Shown here: piece by piece, positions 1 to 13,200 of the stretch
Position numbering within the stretch: the stretch's first letter is position 1
Layout of the letters: the number at the start of each line of letters is the position of its first letter
Assembly: GCA_030141605.1 (NCBI GenBank)
Contig: JAQGDQ010000524.1
Location: 87,046-151,045, forward strand
DNA: 64,000 nt
Direction: 5' to 3'
Source of the DNA: Tubiluchus corallicola
Lineage: Eukaryota; Priapulida; Priapulimorpha; Priapulimorphida; Tubiluchidae
Program-made: the position numbers and the translations under genes
Notes under the pieces: generated by a model
Databases searched by the model: none
The model's input: only the letters and a program-made list of their open reading frames with translations
Told to the model about the DNA's origin: nothing

Positions 1-770
1 AGAAGCTTGGAGGAATTTGGAGATGGAATGTGTTCTCTTTCTTGCCAGAATCAGTGAATGATGTTTTAGGAATTAGTTCCACTTCCGTGTTCTTTGGCAA
101 GAAAAGGAACAAATTGCATTTCCAAATTCCTCCAAAATTCTTGCAAAATGAAATAATTTAAACTCCCAAGTTTCTCAAACATTTTAGGAAAAAACTTTTC
201 ATATTCTTCCTTCTGCTCATTTCATTATTTCAAAAATTCTAAGATTGTGAGTTTATTGTAAGAAATTGTTAGTGAAGAACGAATCTTAAATTTGATCACA
301 AAATCAGGGATTTGGGTTATTAAAATTGAAGAATTTACAACTCTGATAATTACCACTGCAAAGCAGAGGTAATATTTTAAATTTTCTCTGCTAGACCGAA
401 ATCTGTTTGTTGGCAAATCTGTGCTTAACAATAACTTGGAAAAGCATAAGACAAAGACGAGGCGTGAAGCCATGTGAGGATAAAATCTTACGTTTTCGAA
501 AGTCATTGATGCTGATTTTCTTTCTCAAATGCAAGATCCTTTCTTCACTAACAATTTCTGACAATAAACTCACAATCTCAGAATTCCTGAAATCCTGAAG
601 TGAACAAAAGGAAGAAAAGGAAGTGTTTATCTTCTAAAAAGTTATGTAACTTGCTCCTTTTCTTGCCAGAGAACACGGAATTGGAACTAATTCCCAAAAT
701 ATCAGTTACTGATGCAGATTTTCTTATCAAATGCAGAATCCTTTCTTCAATGACACATTTGGTGGCAAAA
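1..770. repeat. Nested inverted repeat (foldback)
   Basis: Several segments recur as reverse complements. Positions 236-280 pair with 539-583, nearly perfectly over about 45 bp. Positions 63-108 pair with about 655-700. Positions 10-36 pair with about 123-149. The short open frames in this stretch fall in the arms and look non-coding. The layout suggests a foldback or MITE-like element, perhaps two nested copies; the left edge may lie outside the window. Confidence 0.6.
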
Positions 771-2336
771 AACCAAAAATCAGATATGACGAAAAGAGTT
801 GAACATCAGTAAAAAAAACGCAATGACTCGAAGCTTTGTTTTCAAGCAGTCAAATTTTATGCACATTATAATATTTCATTGTTAGAAAAATAAAGTATGA
901 ATGAAATAGTACAATAAACAAACAAACAAAGAGGCCAAAACAGAGATGACGAGGATACTATTACAACAATAACAATAAGATTCTTAAGCTGTCACAAACA
1001 ATACAAGCATATTGGCAATCAATATAATCGATAAAGTGTTAAATCGATAAAGAGATGTTGCATACAAAAGTCTAGAAAACTTTACAAAACCAGATCATAC
1101 AAAAGTGGGTTACAAATTACAATCATCTGGGCAAGTTTATACTGTATCTTATTTATAGTAATTTATATTGCATATCAATTTATACTGTAATTTATCTGTA
1201 CTGCGCAGACGTAGTACAGATAAACAGAGAATATCGTAATCTCATTTTGTAAAGGAATTTGAACCATTTAACAAAAACTATAACAGATCTTTTAATGTTT
1301 TTTGGTCGCGAAGGTATTTGTATTGACATTAATGCTTTTGCTGTTATTTGGAACATCATTTTTATGAGTATTTGATTGTAAAACGAAAACCATTTTTGGT
1401 TTTCAAGCTGTTTTTAAGTTTCTATTGTTTTTATTAGCATTACAAACAATGAAAAATCTCAACAATATAACGGCATTGATAACATTTACAGTCAAAGCCA
1501 GTTTACGTTGCTGTAAGGAAACTTCTAATAACATGTTTGAATGGCAACTCAGCAAACAGTTGCGCTGGTATTATTCTGTGCCAGATTTAGGGGTTGGGCC
1601 CTCCCTCGCACAGTAACTGTTACAACACGCCAAATTAATATGTTCTCTGAATTATAAGCATTAGAACGATTTCCCAGATCCTAAAGTGCCTTATATCTGT
1701 AAAGAGCATATATCACAAGAAAACAGATGAAAGTTATGTACATCATGTATTGCTGTATGTGTATATCAATATATAGGTATGTATTTTTGAGTCAAAGATG
1801 AGATGACACGTTTTATAAACTAGTGAGCTTCCTTGAAAAAGTGGCTTCTAGAAGGCAGAAAAGTGGTCTGAAATGCAGCAAAATGTATTGTTGTCCGGGT
1901 GGACCTCGCTGGGGAGCTTACATTGTTATCCCAGACCCCTAACTGATTTTCTGTTAGGCCATCCAGGTTGTTCTGATACTTGTATCCGCCCCTGTTATTG
2001 TAGATATTTCACACGATTTATTGAAATGTTTGACTGCATGTCTTAGCACGCCTTTCTACACTGACGTTTATTGTCAAACAATTTAGAAACCCACATACAA
2101 GCAACGCTATAACTAACTACTCCTCGAGTTTCCTAATGCTTCTGCATTGTTTGACATTGGACGTCACTGTAACATACATGCAGACACATGAAGTCAATAT
2201 CACAAACACTTGTGTAAGAATAGACACAATAATGAGAATGACAAAGCCAGTGATCAGCCTGATTAATCTCTAATTAACAGCAAAAATTAGCAAGTTTAGC
2301 AGTGTAGTTAGTGATATTGAACGAAAGTAACAGCTA
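771..2336. other. AT-rich stretch without a recognised gene
   Basis: No coding exon or RNA gene is supported. The longest open frame (1,425-1,616) has no family resemblance and low-complexity composition. Some short segments, for example around 1,560-1,615 and 1,890-1,980, look like decayed interspersed repeats, but I could not define their ends. Confidence 0.5.
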
Positions 2337-2344
2337 GGCATATA

Positions 2345-2795
2345 CAGGGTTACCATATTGTCAGAGTTGAAAAAGAGGACACGGGTACTTGGCCTTCATT
2401 TCATCTGTAAACGCACACTGTCGTTTCGGCATTGCTACTTTCTAATTAACTTTTACCAGTTGCTCAAAACTGCAAAACAGCGAAAGTATACAAATTTAAA
2501 AAAATTCACATAAAAACAAACAAAATGGCTCCTGGACATCATTTTAAGTCGTTAGCGAATACGCCGAGTATCGACAGCGAGTCATGTGACCCATAGTGAT
2601 GTGCGCATCGCTTACTTTTGTTCAGTAAATATGTACACAAAGCTTTTACAAGGGTTGCATTTTGAGATGTTAGCAACATCTTGTATTGAAAATTAACAAG
2701 CCTTTCTTTGTCTCATACTGTCGTACGCCTCTGCAGTTGGCAACGTCCGTACATACTTACGGAATGAGGCAAAACCCGGACGTATGGTAACCCTA
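2345..2795. mobile_element. hAT-like MITE
   Basis: The left end reads CAGGGTTACCATA and the right end TATGGTAACCCTA, a terminal inverted repeat of about 12 bp starting with CAG, as in hAT elements. The flanking octamers are GGCATATA (2,337-2,344) and CGTATATA (2,796-2,803), matching at 6 of 8 positions, as expected for a decayed 8-bp target duplication. No transposase frame is present. Confidence 0.6.
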
Positions 2796-3097
2796 CGTAT
2801 ATATATATGCCACATATATAGACTTGCAATTTTGGTGGCACTGCTACCATGATTTCAAAGCACTTTTCTATTTTCCTCTCTTCCTACAAGTTAACAGGTT
2901 CAAGAAATAGTGCAACTGTTTATGAACCAACAAACACGATTGCCTACTAATCATTGTTTAGAAAGATATAAATAATAGCTATGAAAGAAATACAACGATT
3001 TTATCACGTCTGCTATATACATGTTATTTCCGTGCTATTGCTTATATTGATCATTTTTCAGTACTTATTTTATACATAGTTTAGGTAGACTTCTTAA

Positions 3098-3694
3098 CCC
3101 TCATAGGGTCACGATTTTTTACAACCGATTTTGGTAACTGGGGGGGGGGGGTTAAAAATTACCCCCAGACCAGTTTTTTGCATTTTACCCTTTTACCATA
3201 CGCATCCCAGTAAACCCTTTCTATGACTTTTTCTAAACATGTTTTGTGCACAAAATACTTTCAGTTATTTATTTTATTCGCATTGTCTCACCACGAAATA
3301 AAAGTGAAAATGCAATAAGTCGACTTTTTCAAATTGTCGAAACTTTACTTCGCTTGTCTATACATTATACGGGCGATGTATCTGATAAAACAAAATGTCA
3401 GTTACTCAAATTACTCCACCTAAAAGAAGAAAGTAGTAGACAATAAATTCAAAATAACAATGATTTTGCACACGCGCTTACTACAGTTATTCCTGCATAG
3501 ATAAGGGAACATAACTAAGTGAATTTAAATTTCGTATTACTAGTAAGTCACATGTCTCTAAGCAGAGGTATAATGCATCCTATGGTGGTCAGCATAACCA
3601 CAAATTATGCTGTTGATGTTTACTAATGAAACACGGCAGTTTATCAAAAGTAATTTAACAAAATCGGTTGTAAAAAATCGTGACCACATAAGGG
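3098..3694. mobile_element. piggyBac-type MITE
   Basis: TTAA lies directly outside both ends (3,094-3,097 and 3,695-3,698). The ends are CCCTCATAGGGTCACG on the left and its near reverse complement, CGTGACCACATAAGGG, on the right. The inverted repeat runs about 35 bp and includes a shared ACAACCGATTTTG block. TTAA targets and CCC ends are the piggyBac signature. There is no transposase. The right end lies 18 bp past the stop codon of the PRDM gene, so that gene's 3' untranslated region must run into the element. Confidence 0.8.
3268..3278 (-). terminator. Candidate poly(A) signals of the PRDM gene
   Basis: Two overlapping AATAAA hexamers on the minus strand (3,273-3,278 and 3,268-3,273) lie about 440 bp past the stop codon. 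Both are inside the piggyBac-type MITE. The motif is seen; its use is inferred. Confidence 0.4.
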
Positions 3695-3712
3695 TTAAAG
3701 CAACACATGCTC

Positions 3713-6700
3713 CTATATCGGGGGAACACAAGAACTTTGACCATCAACAAAAAGCTGTTGTAGAACGTTATTGTTATTGGAATCATCTGCTTTTTCTGTC
3801 TTTGGTATAACGTCTGTGGAAGGTTTTCTTGCCTTTCCTTTTGGCCAACCGCCACGATGCTTTTTCCTCCTGCTTGGCGAGAGAAATGGAGATTCTCTTC
3901 TCAAGCGATCCTTCGTCAACTGAGCTTTGGTTTTTGTTTTCGGAATTTTCGGTTTTGCTATGAGACCCGTCGCAAGCGTGGTTTGTCTAGGACGTTTTCT
4001 GGGAGATGGTACAAGCCGAGGGCCGGGGAAGCCGCCAGTCGTCAAACGACTAGAGCGCCTTGTCTGGACGACATTGGCTTCAGATGACTGTGGTGCAGGA
4101 AGCGAAGATGGACGAGGTTTTCGGGGTTTGCCTTTTGGCCATCCACCTTTTCTTTTTGCCACCGCTGAAACTGGATTTAAGGACCGAGATTCGGGATGTA
4201 ATGAGGGCATTTGCACTTCTTCTGCAGCTGAACTGGCAACATTATCAACACTTGTGGTTCTGATGGGTTCGGGATGAAGCGCATTGACATTTTCTTCAGG
4301 TTTTTTCACACCTACATATCCAGATGTGTAATTCACAATCTCACCTGTATCTGTTTCATCTTGTTGGCTATTACATATGATAGTTTTAATTGTTGTACTG
4401 ACATCACAACTTTCGATAGAACTACCTCTGCACACAGAGCTTGGGTGACAGCCCTGTTTTGTTGCATCCAAATTCGTTTTTTTCTCTGGACAAGAAGGAA
4501 GGTTTTGGTCAGTGTTACGAAGATCGAGAGATTTTCCTAGTATTTTGGAACCCGCAGAGGCAATTGTGGCACTGATAACCGTCACCTTACGCTTCAGGGG
4601 GATGCCATTTTTGACAGGCTCTGACGTCCCGTCCGTGAAAGACGTCTCTTTGCTATCACAGTCATCGCGTACGTGCTTTCGTAAGCTCGCAGAATAATGA
4701 AAGAATCTTCCACAGTGGGGACACGTGTGCTGATCCTTCACTTGCTTTTCAACCTGGGCTTTTAACTCTTCCACAGAATGCTCGTTTCGGTGCGGACACG
4801 TCTTCAAGTGCTTCTCCAAGTAGGATATGTAACTAAAACTTTTATCACAGGCCTTGCATTTGTGAATGTCAATGCAGTCGTCTTCAAGACGGGCTAGTTT
4901 ATGCTGTCCTTTTACTGGCTTTTCAGTCCTAGCAACCTCGACTCTTGTTTTCTCGTTTGATGGAGTAACAGTTGTCGGCTTTTGCATAGAAAACTGTCTC
5001 TGTTTTCTTCTTCTTTTGCTTAGTAATCTACGGCGAGTAAACGGCAATGTTTTTGACTGCCACCCGCGAGGATTTTGTGCCAGATTTAAATTCTGCTGAG
5101 CATCATCTGCGCACTCATAGACGATGTGCGAGTGAAAGTCGGACAAATTAGGAAAGACGCGGCTGCACTTCGTGCAGGAAAAATCTTCTCTTGTGTTGCC
5201 CAGGATGTTGTTGGCTAACGCATCGTCGTTTAACAGCCCAACAGGGCTCACGAACCGGCAGAGCTGGGACGTGACCACGAAGTCATAGTCCGTAAAATCT
5301 ATGTTGGGATGTGAACTTACCTGATGTTTTACCAATGAGCGATCGTCTTTAAGGTCCTTGAGACAGACGAAGCAGGTGTTTGAATTGCGGCACCTTTCGA
5401 AGTCTCCATTGATCATATTTCTAACTGGAGCAGGCAGCGCGGCCACATGTCCCCGAGAAAAACCACGAGACGAGGGGGCTGTCAAATCCAAGGGCAGATC
5501 ATTCGCAATTAGAAATTCTCTAGCATAACTGATGTTGGCCGAAGGGTCAACGCGGTCAGTAACTTCAATGTCATGCTTTCCCAGCAAGTGCTGAGAGTAT
5601 AAGGCATGATTTCGAAAGAGAACTCTACAAACGGGACACTGATATATCTGAGCTGTAGCAATGCCGCACTTCATCGCGGGAATTCTGTGCGGAGCAGGTT
5701 GTGAAACTACTGCCTTAATATCGTAGCATTGTTCCGTTTCCGTTTGCTCAGAAACCTCTTTCTTTACTGTCGCACAAGGTAGGGCAAAATTGTACTTTTC
5801 TAAACTAATCTCGTCGCATGCACTTGTCGTGGTTTCGTCCTTCACCGCAGCTGACAGCGCCGCCATTTTCTGAATCTGATCAACTTTTCCGTCGAGGAAA
5901 TAGGTCAGATTATCACATATGTTTTCGGCGATGTTGATCAAAAATGACGTGTCGATGTTGTTGATGCCAACTGCGCTGCCGGCCGGACTATTATGAGGTT
6001 TAAAATAACGTTCGTGCCTCAAACGACGATGCCTACACATGTTTGCGTAGTGCTCGAATGTCTTACTGCATATGGAGCAGACGTATTTCACTTTGGAAGT
6101 CCTATCGTCCGGCAGCAGTTCCGCATTCGCGTCACTAGCACTTTCCGAAGTGACACCTTTTGCACTTTCGTGGCTCTGGAGATGTTCGTTTAGCGAGGCT
6201 TTTGACGGGAAATACTTCAAGCACTGCGGACACGGGTGAAACTTGTCGCTGTGCAAATTCCGAATGTGCTTCTTCAGGTCTCCACTTTGGCTAAACCTGG
6301 ACTTGCAATGGGAACAGTAATACGGCTTGACGCCCTCATGAATTCGCTCGTGCCGTCGCTGATTGGTGCTCGTAGGAAACCTCTTCGAACAGTACTTGCA
6401 GGAGTACGGCTTCGCTCCGGAATGGACGGACATGTGTCGCACGAGGTTCGGCATGTGTGCGAAGGTCATCGGACAGCTCGAACACACGTAAGACTTGTCA
6501 GCAGCAATGGACCTGTGATGGCTACAATGTTCTTTCAGTTCACCGACGCCGGGAAACTGCATAGCGCAAATGTGACAGCAGTATAAATCGATCGGCGCAT
6601 TTTTTAATGTGCAAAATCTTTTGCCAATTTTAGTTCTTTCAATGTTTTTGAAATGATTTTGAACGTTTACGTTAATTCCGCAGTTCTGCACATCCTGCTG

Positions 6701-7242
6701 AGACAAGTAGTCGTAATTCAGGTGCATTCGAAGGTAATGTCTCTTTAGGCTGAAAGCGTGGCGATAAATACCCGAGCAGACATCGCATCGGTACAGCGTA
6801 GTTCCGGATTTACCTTTAACACGAAAGACGGGTTTCACCTCGAACTGATATTCATATTGTGGAAGTGCACAATGTTTTGCAGCAGGTTTTGGTTGCTCAA
6901 CCTTGCGTTCGTAAACCGTGCTTCCTTTTTTCGCATCATCGTTGAAACATGTTTGAGTTCTTCGGCTGTCATTTTTATCCGTATTATCCGCTTTTTCACT
7001 CACGTTGCACGTAGATATCACATCTTCTTCGCGTGTTTTGCTCTTTTCGCAGTCAATTTCACAACATTTATCACCATTTTCACGTGATGTCGACAGCAAC
7101 AATGACGAGTCGGTTGATGAGTTATCGCAGTTGGTTGACATCACAGTATGAGACGCATCGTCATTGTTACACCTGCTGGCGTTGTTGTGATTCGTTTCGT
7201 TATTTTCGCGTCTATGAGTTTGTCTCTTTGCGATTTTGTTCG
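3713..7242 (-). CDS. PRDM2-like: PRDM2-like gene, exon 5 (zinc fingers, C-terminus)
   Basis: This single 3,530-bp exon encodes residues 150-1325. It opens after the acceptor TTTGTTTCAG in phase 1 and ends at TAG (3,713-3,715). Seven fingers cluster at ~302-559, followed by an acidic/serine-rich spacer. Five more are spread over 685-1011; the 10th and 12th are C2HC variants. A basic stretch (RRRLLSKRRRKQR) near 886-898 could be a nuclear localisation signal. An internal ATG at 7,139-7,141 would also open the frame, but the upstream exons join in phase, so it is probably not the start. Confidence 0.9.
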
Positions 7243-10200
7243 CTGAAACAAAAAGGTGAATTAGCAGTCAAGATATTTCTTAAGTGGATGTGGTAGTTAA
7301 AACTAGAGTTCTAGCAATACACCTAGGTGACTGTACTAAACATACCATTGTACTAACATCACGATATACCTGAGTCAACATTTGCAGGTTTTATCACTAA
7401 AAAACTAGATGAAGCCATTGATGATAATTGCTAAATGTATTTTATCAATCCAAAGTTTCAGGATTAATAAGTGTTAAAATAGCTACAGTCAACCTCGGGT
7501 ATAAAGTACTTGCTTATAAGGGACCACCAACACCGGTCCTGATTTTTCCTAACGTTTTTCCTTATAAAAATCTTCTTATATAAAGTACTTGGATATAAGG
7601 ATCATTCGATTATAAGGGGCGATATCTTCAGGTCCCGCGAAATAGAAACCCAGGTAAATTATCTCGCTATGATCAAATATTTTTTGCATTATAAAAAGCC
7701 TATGCCGAGACCCCGTGCGGGCCCGACTGTATTCCTTTGGACTACGGTCGGATCTGGTGGCTGTGATGATGTGGGTAACTAGATGAAAATATGAAAAAGA
7801 AAAAGTCGCTAAAGCGAAACAGATCGATTTTTAACCACAATTTTTCGCAAACTCGGTGTTCGAACAACTCCGTTTCCGCAACTCAACTTCGGCTATAAGG
7901 GGCAATTATTTCCGGTCCGGAGGTGTCCCTTATATCCGAGGTTGACTATAGATTAACTGTTTGATTTTTATTTATTACTTGTGTAAAGTGTAGGCTATTG
8001 TTGGCGTTGTAAGCTACAAGAAAAGCAAAACGTATCAGGGTTTAAAAGTTGATTGTACATGTCCTGGTTCACTTTTGCCATTTCACACGTCTTTTTCTAA
8101 ACAACACAATTAGCCTACTACAGATTAAACACCTTGTATTTTGAACCACTTTGGCTGCTTAGCAGTGCCTGTGTTAAGTAAACTACAGCAACTTGAATTA
8201 CTTTACTTTGAATTACTTCACATCGTCAGCATATGGCCAAGCGCGCAATAATTCGCTAACTATCACCGAATCAGATTATCGCAATACGGGCGCACCTTGC
8301 CGATAAACACATCGCCATGAATGATATGATGATGCATCCATATGTTAATGCATTGTTACAAACCTACTTAAGGCTGCCAGGCCATAGAAACTCATGCTTC
8401 ATGCCTCACGCTCATGCTTCACGTCTAAATGCGTGAGTGGAAAAATGAACAAACGTAATCTTATTTGCGGTGGGCCATAGACCTCCGCTCACGCCTCACA
8501 CTTCAAGCTTCACGACTCATGCGTGAAGCTAGAAGTGAACATGTTCACTTTTTCGAGACGTGAGTCCGGGGGCAGACTGGATATCAGAGTGTTTTTTGAC
8601 TGCAAGGACTATTCATTTCACGATCAGAGTTAGAACTGGACATTGTGACCTAAACCTTTTCAAATTTTTCATTTTCGGTTTTTGTTTTTATTATATGGTC
8701 ATGTCAGTATATCTGAAAAACATAAAATAATTAAATTTTACCCTTCAAAAACATTTTGGAATTTTTGTGTGGCCTTTCTTTTTTATCGGGGGGGGGGTGT
8801 TTAGATCTACTTTTTTATGTGGTCATGTCAGTGCATGCTTATCTGACAAACATACTTTGACTAGTAATTACCACCTGAGAGTTATGATGAGTTTTTGTTC
8901 TGCTTCGATTGGCCTCCTCCAATTTGAATAGCGTGGCTTCAGATGTCCTAGCACGAGGGACTTTAATGTACTGTAAGTCTTGTACGACATCCTTGTATAA
9001 TTATGAAATAGTTCTTCATCAGGATTGTCCACGAGGTGTTGAAACGTCCGCTGAAATTCTCCTCTGGATTCTCTGAGCAAAAAATGCTCCCGGCACCATA
9101 TTCTCCATCTCTTTCGCTTCCTTCTTCTGAGACACAACAAGATCAAGAAATCTTCCTCGTCAGATGATTCCATTTTGAATGCGCAACGCAGACTCGTGTG
9201 TGAAGCGTGAGAGCATGAGCCCCTATGGCCCAGTGGGCCATGAAGCATGAAGCATGAAGTATGAAGTATGAAGCGTGAGGCATGAAGCATGAGTTTCTAT
9301 GGCCTGGCAGCTGTAAGCTGTTGCTATAACAACCACATTAGTACTACATGAAATTGTCTCTAAGGCTTGGCTTTCACTAAGTAGTGTTTAAATGAGGGAG
9401 AAAACACTAGCAAGTCAGGTAGATACCGGCAAGAAAGGTAGGTGGTTTCAAGCAAACAGAAAGAAATTAACCAGTAGAAATATGAATGAAACTCATAAAA
9501 TGTTTTAATTTACATGATTTAAGCAGTATTAATGCATTGATTTTTAATTCTGGAAGTATCTCAATTCGTCTACATTCCTAGCTTCCTATGGAAGTTTTGG
9601 TTTCACTTAACGATGTATCGCTTAACGCCGTTTCGTTTAATGACGTTTCGCTTAACGTCGCATTTTGCGGGAAAGCATATGAGTCGTTAAGCGAAGACTT
9701 ACTGTATTTAACAAAGTGTGAACAATTAGAAAATACATAAAAATGCTACGCGTGCATCTATCTCAAGCACAGAAAAGTAATTACGTTTCAATATTCGGCG
9801 AACGATCTCAATGTTTACCTGGTTTGCTGGACTTTTTCGACTTTCTTCTTGGCTTCAAATCAGGTTTTACAAACCACGTGAGAAGTTCTTCTCCCAGATG
9901 TATATCCTGGAATTTTGACAACGAAATAGTAAATAATACTGCAAACAATGTTGAAGAAGTAACGATAATTAAATCCTACGAATACAAACGGAACATTGTT
10001 ACACTTGGAAAGTACTTTTAAGAAAGCCTATCATAGGCTTCGCATATATTGTCACATTTTTAGTCTAATGTCGCAGTGAGACTAGCACCTTTTTTCGTCA
10101 AGTAACTCGCAAGTGTGTTCAGACTAGAGAGCAGAACTTCTTGTGAGTTACTCACTGACAGTAAGTGTGAGCTGACACTCACTCCTATGTTCGCCGCGAG

Positions 10201-13200
10201 AAGTGTCGAGAGTAACTCGCAAGCATGTTCAGACTAGCGAGCAGAACTTCTTGTGAGTTACTCACTGACAGTAAGCGCGAGCTGACACTCACTTCTCTGT
10301 TCACCGTGATAAGTGTCGAGAGTAAGTCCTCCCCCGTGAACAGTAAAAAAGTCCTCCTCCGAGAACAGTAAAAAAGTCCTCCCCCGAGAACAGTAAAAAA
10401 AGCCCTCCCCTGAGAACTGTAAATATAAATTGGCTCGTTAATTGATAAGTTATTATACCTTAATGGCTTTGTAGTAGATCTCCTGTTCCTTCTGTGTCGA
10501 GACTAAGTTCTGCTCTTCAAAGTATCGAGCACAGTTTACGTGTCGAAGCCAGTTTGCGTGAACTGCATCCGTGGCATCCAGGTAATAAAGGAATCTCTTG
10601 GTATTGTCATCTACGACCTCAAAATGAGACAGAAAAAAATATAGCAGCTTCAGTTATTACACAAAATGTACGCTTCTTAATGGTAAAGGGGCACCTGAAG
10701 TACGTTTCAGAAAAATCACATAAAAATTATATTACATTAAAGCAATTTTATGCGCATATCGTACTCGTGTTAAAAGGAATTTTGTTTGTTTTCATTTCCC
10801 GCAATACTGTTCCGACGGCGCCATTACATGACGTCATATAAGCACAACGTAAACCAAGGGAAGAAAAGGAAATGTTAAATTATGTCCCAAAAAACTTTCC
10901 ATGCAAATCTATATTACCTAGCATTTTGCTTACCTGCTTGAAAGACTTAGGTAACTTGAAAAGAAAATTATTAATTATAATGTTTTCACCAAATGGTAAA
11001 ATGTCATTGCTTCGCCTCCAGGGTGCACCACTCGCTAACCAAAAAAACGCATTTTTAATCTTATTGACAAGAAGCAGTAATTTAATATTTTACTTAGTTA
11101 GTAACATGTGTGCTACGAATGCTTTCATTATTTTTCACACAACGTTATTGAAACTTTATTCAAATGACTTATCATCAAAACTGCTATGCCTAACGGTCAT
11201 CGCTGGACATGAATTTACAAGTTTTACACAGTGTTACTACCGATGCAAGACCTGCATGCAAAAAGGCAGCATGTAAGTGGCGCAAAATTTTAAGACAAAT
11301 TTTTTATGCTTTATGTAAGTGAAGGGTTTTCTTGTATTTTTAAACCAAATTAAATTGAGAATTAAATTAAGGAATTTAAATTAATTAATTTAGGAATTAA
11401 ATGATAAACTGATCAATGACCTATTTATAGACACTTTTTTCAATTACAAATTCCTCCAAGCAACACGAAGGGCAGGTAACATCTCTTGCAAGTGAAACTG
11501 CAAATACTAGGCGAAAGACAAAAGCCACATGACTGATTTGCAAATGGAAAGACATGTCTGATGATTTTCAACTTATAATGGGTGAGCTACCAATTAACGT
11601 AGATGCAATTTTGTCATGGAAAATTGCACAGCTAAGCAGTCTGCTGGATAAAAGAATTTATAAGAAACTATTCTGCATGTAGGGTGAATAGAGGTAGCCA
11701 AACATGCACTTCAAGAAGACTGCAAAAAGTTCAAATTATTCCACATTGTCAGTAAGATCAGTGTGTTTTTAGTGAGCCAGTGATGCACACTGGGATGGTG
11801 ATACACTAGTGGTGTACCAGGTGGTGTAAATATTTTAAATTTCTTTTTCTTTTTCTTCTTCAATTACATATGCCTTTCAAACAGGTAAGCATAATGTTGA
11901 GAAAATAACCTTGTATGGAAAGTTCTTTGGGATATACATTAAAATTTCCAGAGGATGAACAGAACGACAAACAAAAAAATGCAAAAAAGAATGACTATAC
12001 TAAATAACCAATCAACTGTTAACCAATCAGCTGTTAAAAAAACTTACACATTAAAAAAACTAAATGAGCAACAAAAATGTTTTTCTAAATTTTACCTCCC
12101 ACACAAAAAGAGGATTCATGCTACTGACTGGTTCATGTCTTATTTGTCCCTTGTATGGCCCAAAAGTTTCACCCTCAGAGATTCGTCTCTTCGTCCAGAT
12201 TCCTGTAATCACGTTAAACCATTAGATTATGATGTCTTCGACATTCTTTCCGAGGTCTTAAATTAGTAAACTAACTCATTATGATGTCTTCGACATTCTT
12301 TCTGAGGTCTTAAATTAGAAAACTAACTCATTATGATGTCTTTGACATTCTTTCTGAGGTCTTAAATTAGTAAACTAACTCATTATGATGTCTTGAACAT
12401 TCTTTCTGAGGTCTTAAATTAGTAAACTAACTCATTATGTCTTGAACATTCTTTCTGAGGTCTTAAATTAGTAAACTAACTCATTATGATGTCTTGAACA
12501 TTCTTTCTGAGGTCTTAAATTAGTAAACTAACTCATTATGATGTCTTGAACATTCTTTCTGAGGTCTTAAATTAGTAAACTAACTCATTATGATGTCTTG
12601 AACATTCTTTCTGAGGTCTTAAATTAGTAAACTAACTCATTATGATGTCTTGAACATTCTTTCTGAGGTCTTAAATTAGTAAACTAACTCATTATGACGT
12701 CTTGAACATTCTTTCTGAGGTCTTAAATTAGTAAACTAACTCACTGCTACACTGCATCATTTATCTTAGAATTATTTGCAAAATTGTTGACAAACTTTAA
12801 GTGAAATTCAAGTGACATTCTCTTGACCTTTATTTACAACAGTACAGTACGTGTATCTTACATCTTTTGCACAATGACCTTTCAGTGACCTTCAAATGTG
12901 CCATGACTAGAGAAGTCGTGATCCTAATTTGGTCAAACTCTAATACGTCTTACAGGAGTCAACTTATTAATTTAGAAAGTGGCAAACCCTTGATCTATTT
13001 GGTGACCTTTAACCTTTTGCAAATTCAGGAATACCTTGACCTGCCTGCCTAAGGTCATCAAATGATTACCAAAACAGGTGCGGCAAGATCACATTTTACT
13101 CACAACTAAATTACCTGCACAAGAACAAATCACAAAGCTCTAAATTAGCAAAAAAGTGACAAAAAAATCACAACGAAAAAAGAATAAACTTAAGCGAATA

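Noticed and set aside
9938-9938. Alternative acceptor TTTGCAG|TATTATT for PRDM exon 4
   Set aside because: It would fit phase 1 directly from exon 1, but that skips the PR core. With exons 2 and 3 found, the phase-0 acceptor at 9,906 gives the canonical IYYK-AIK-DIHLGEELL sequence.
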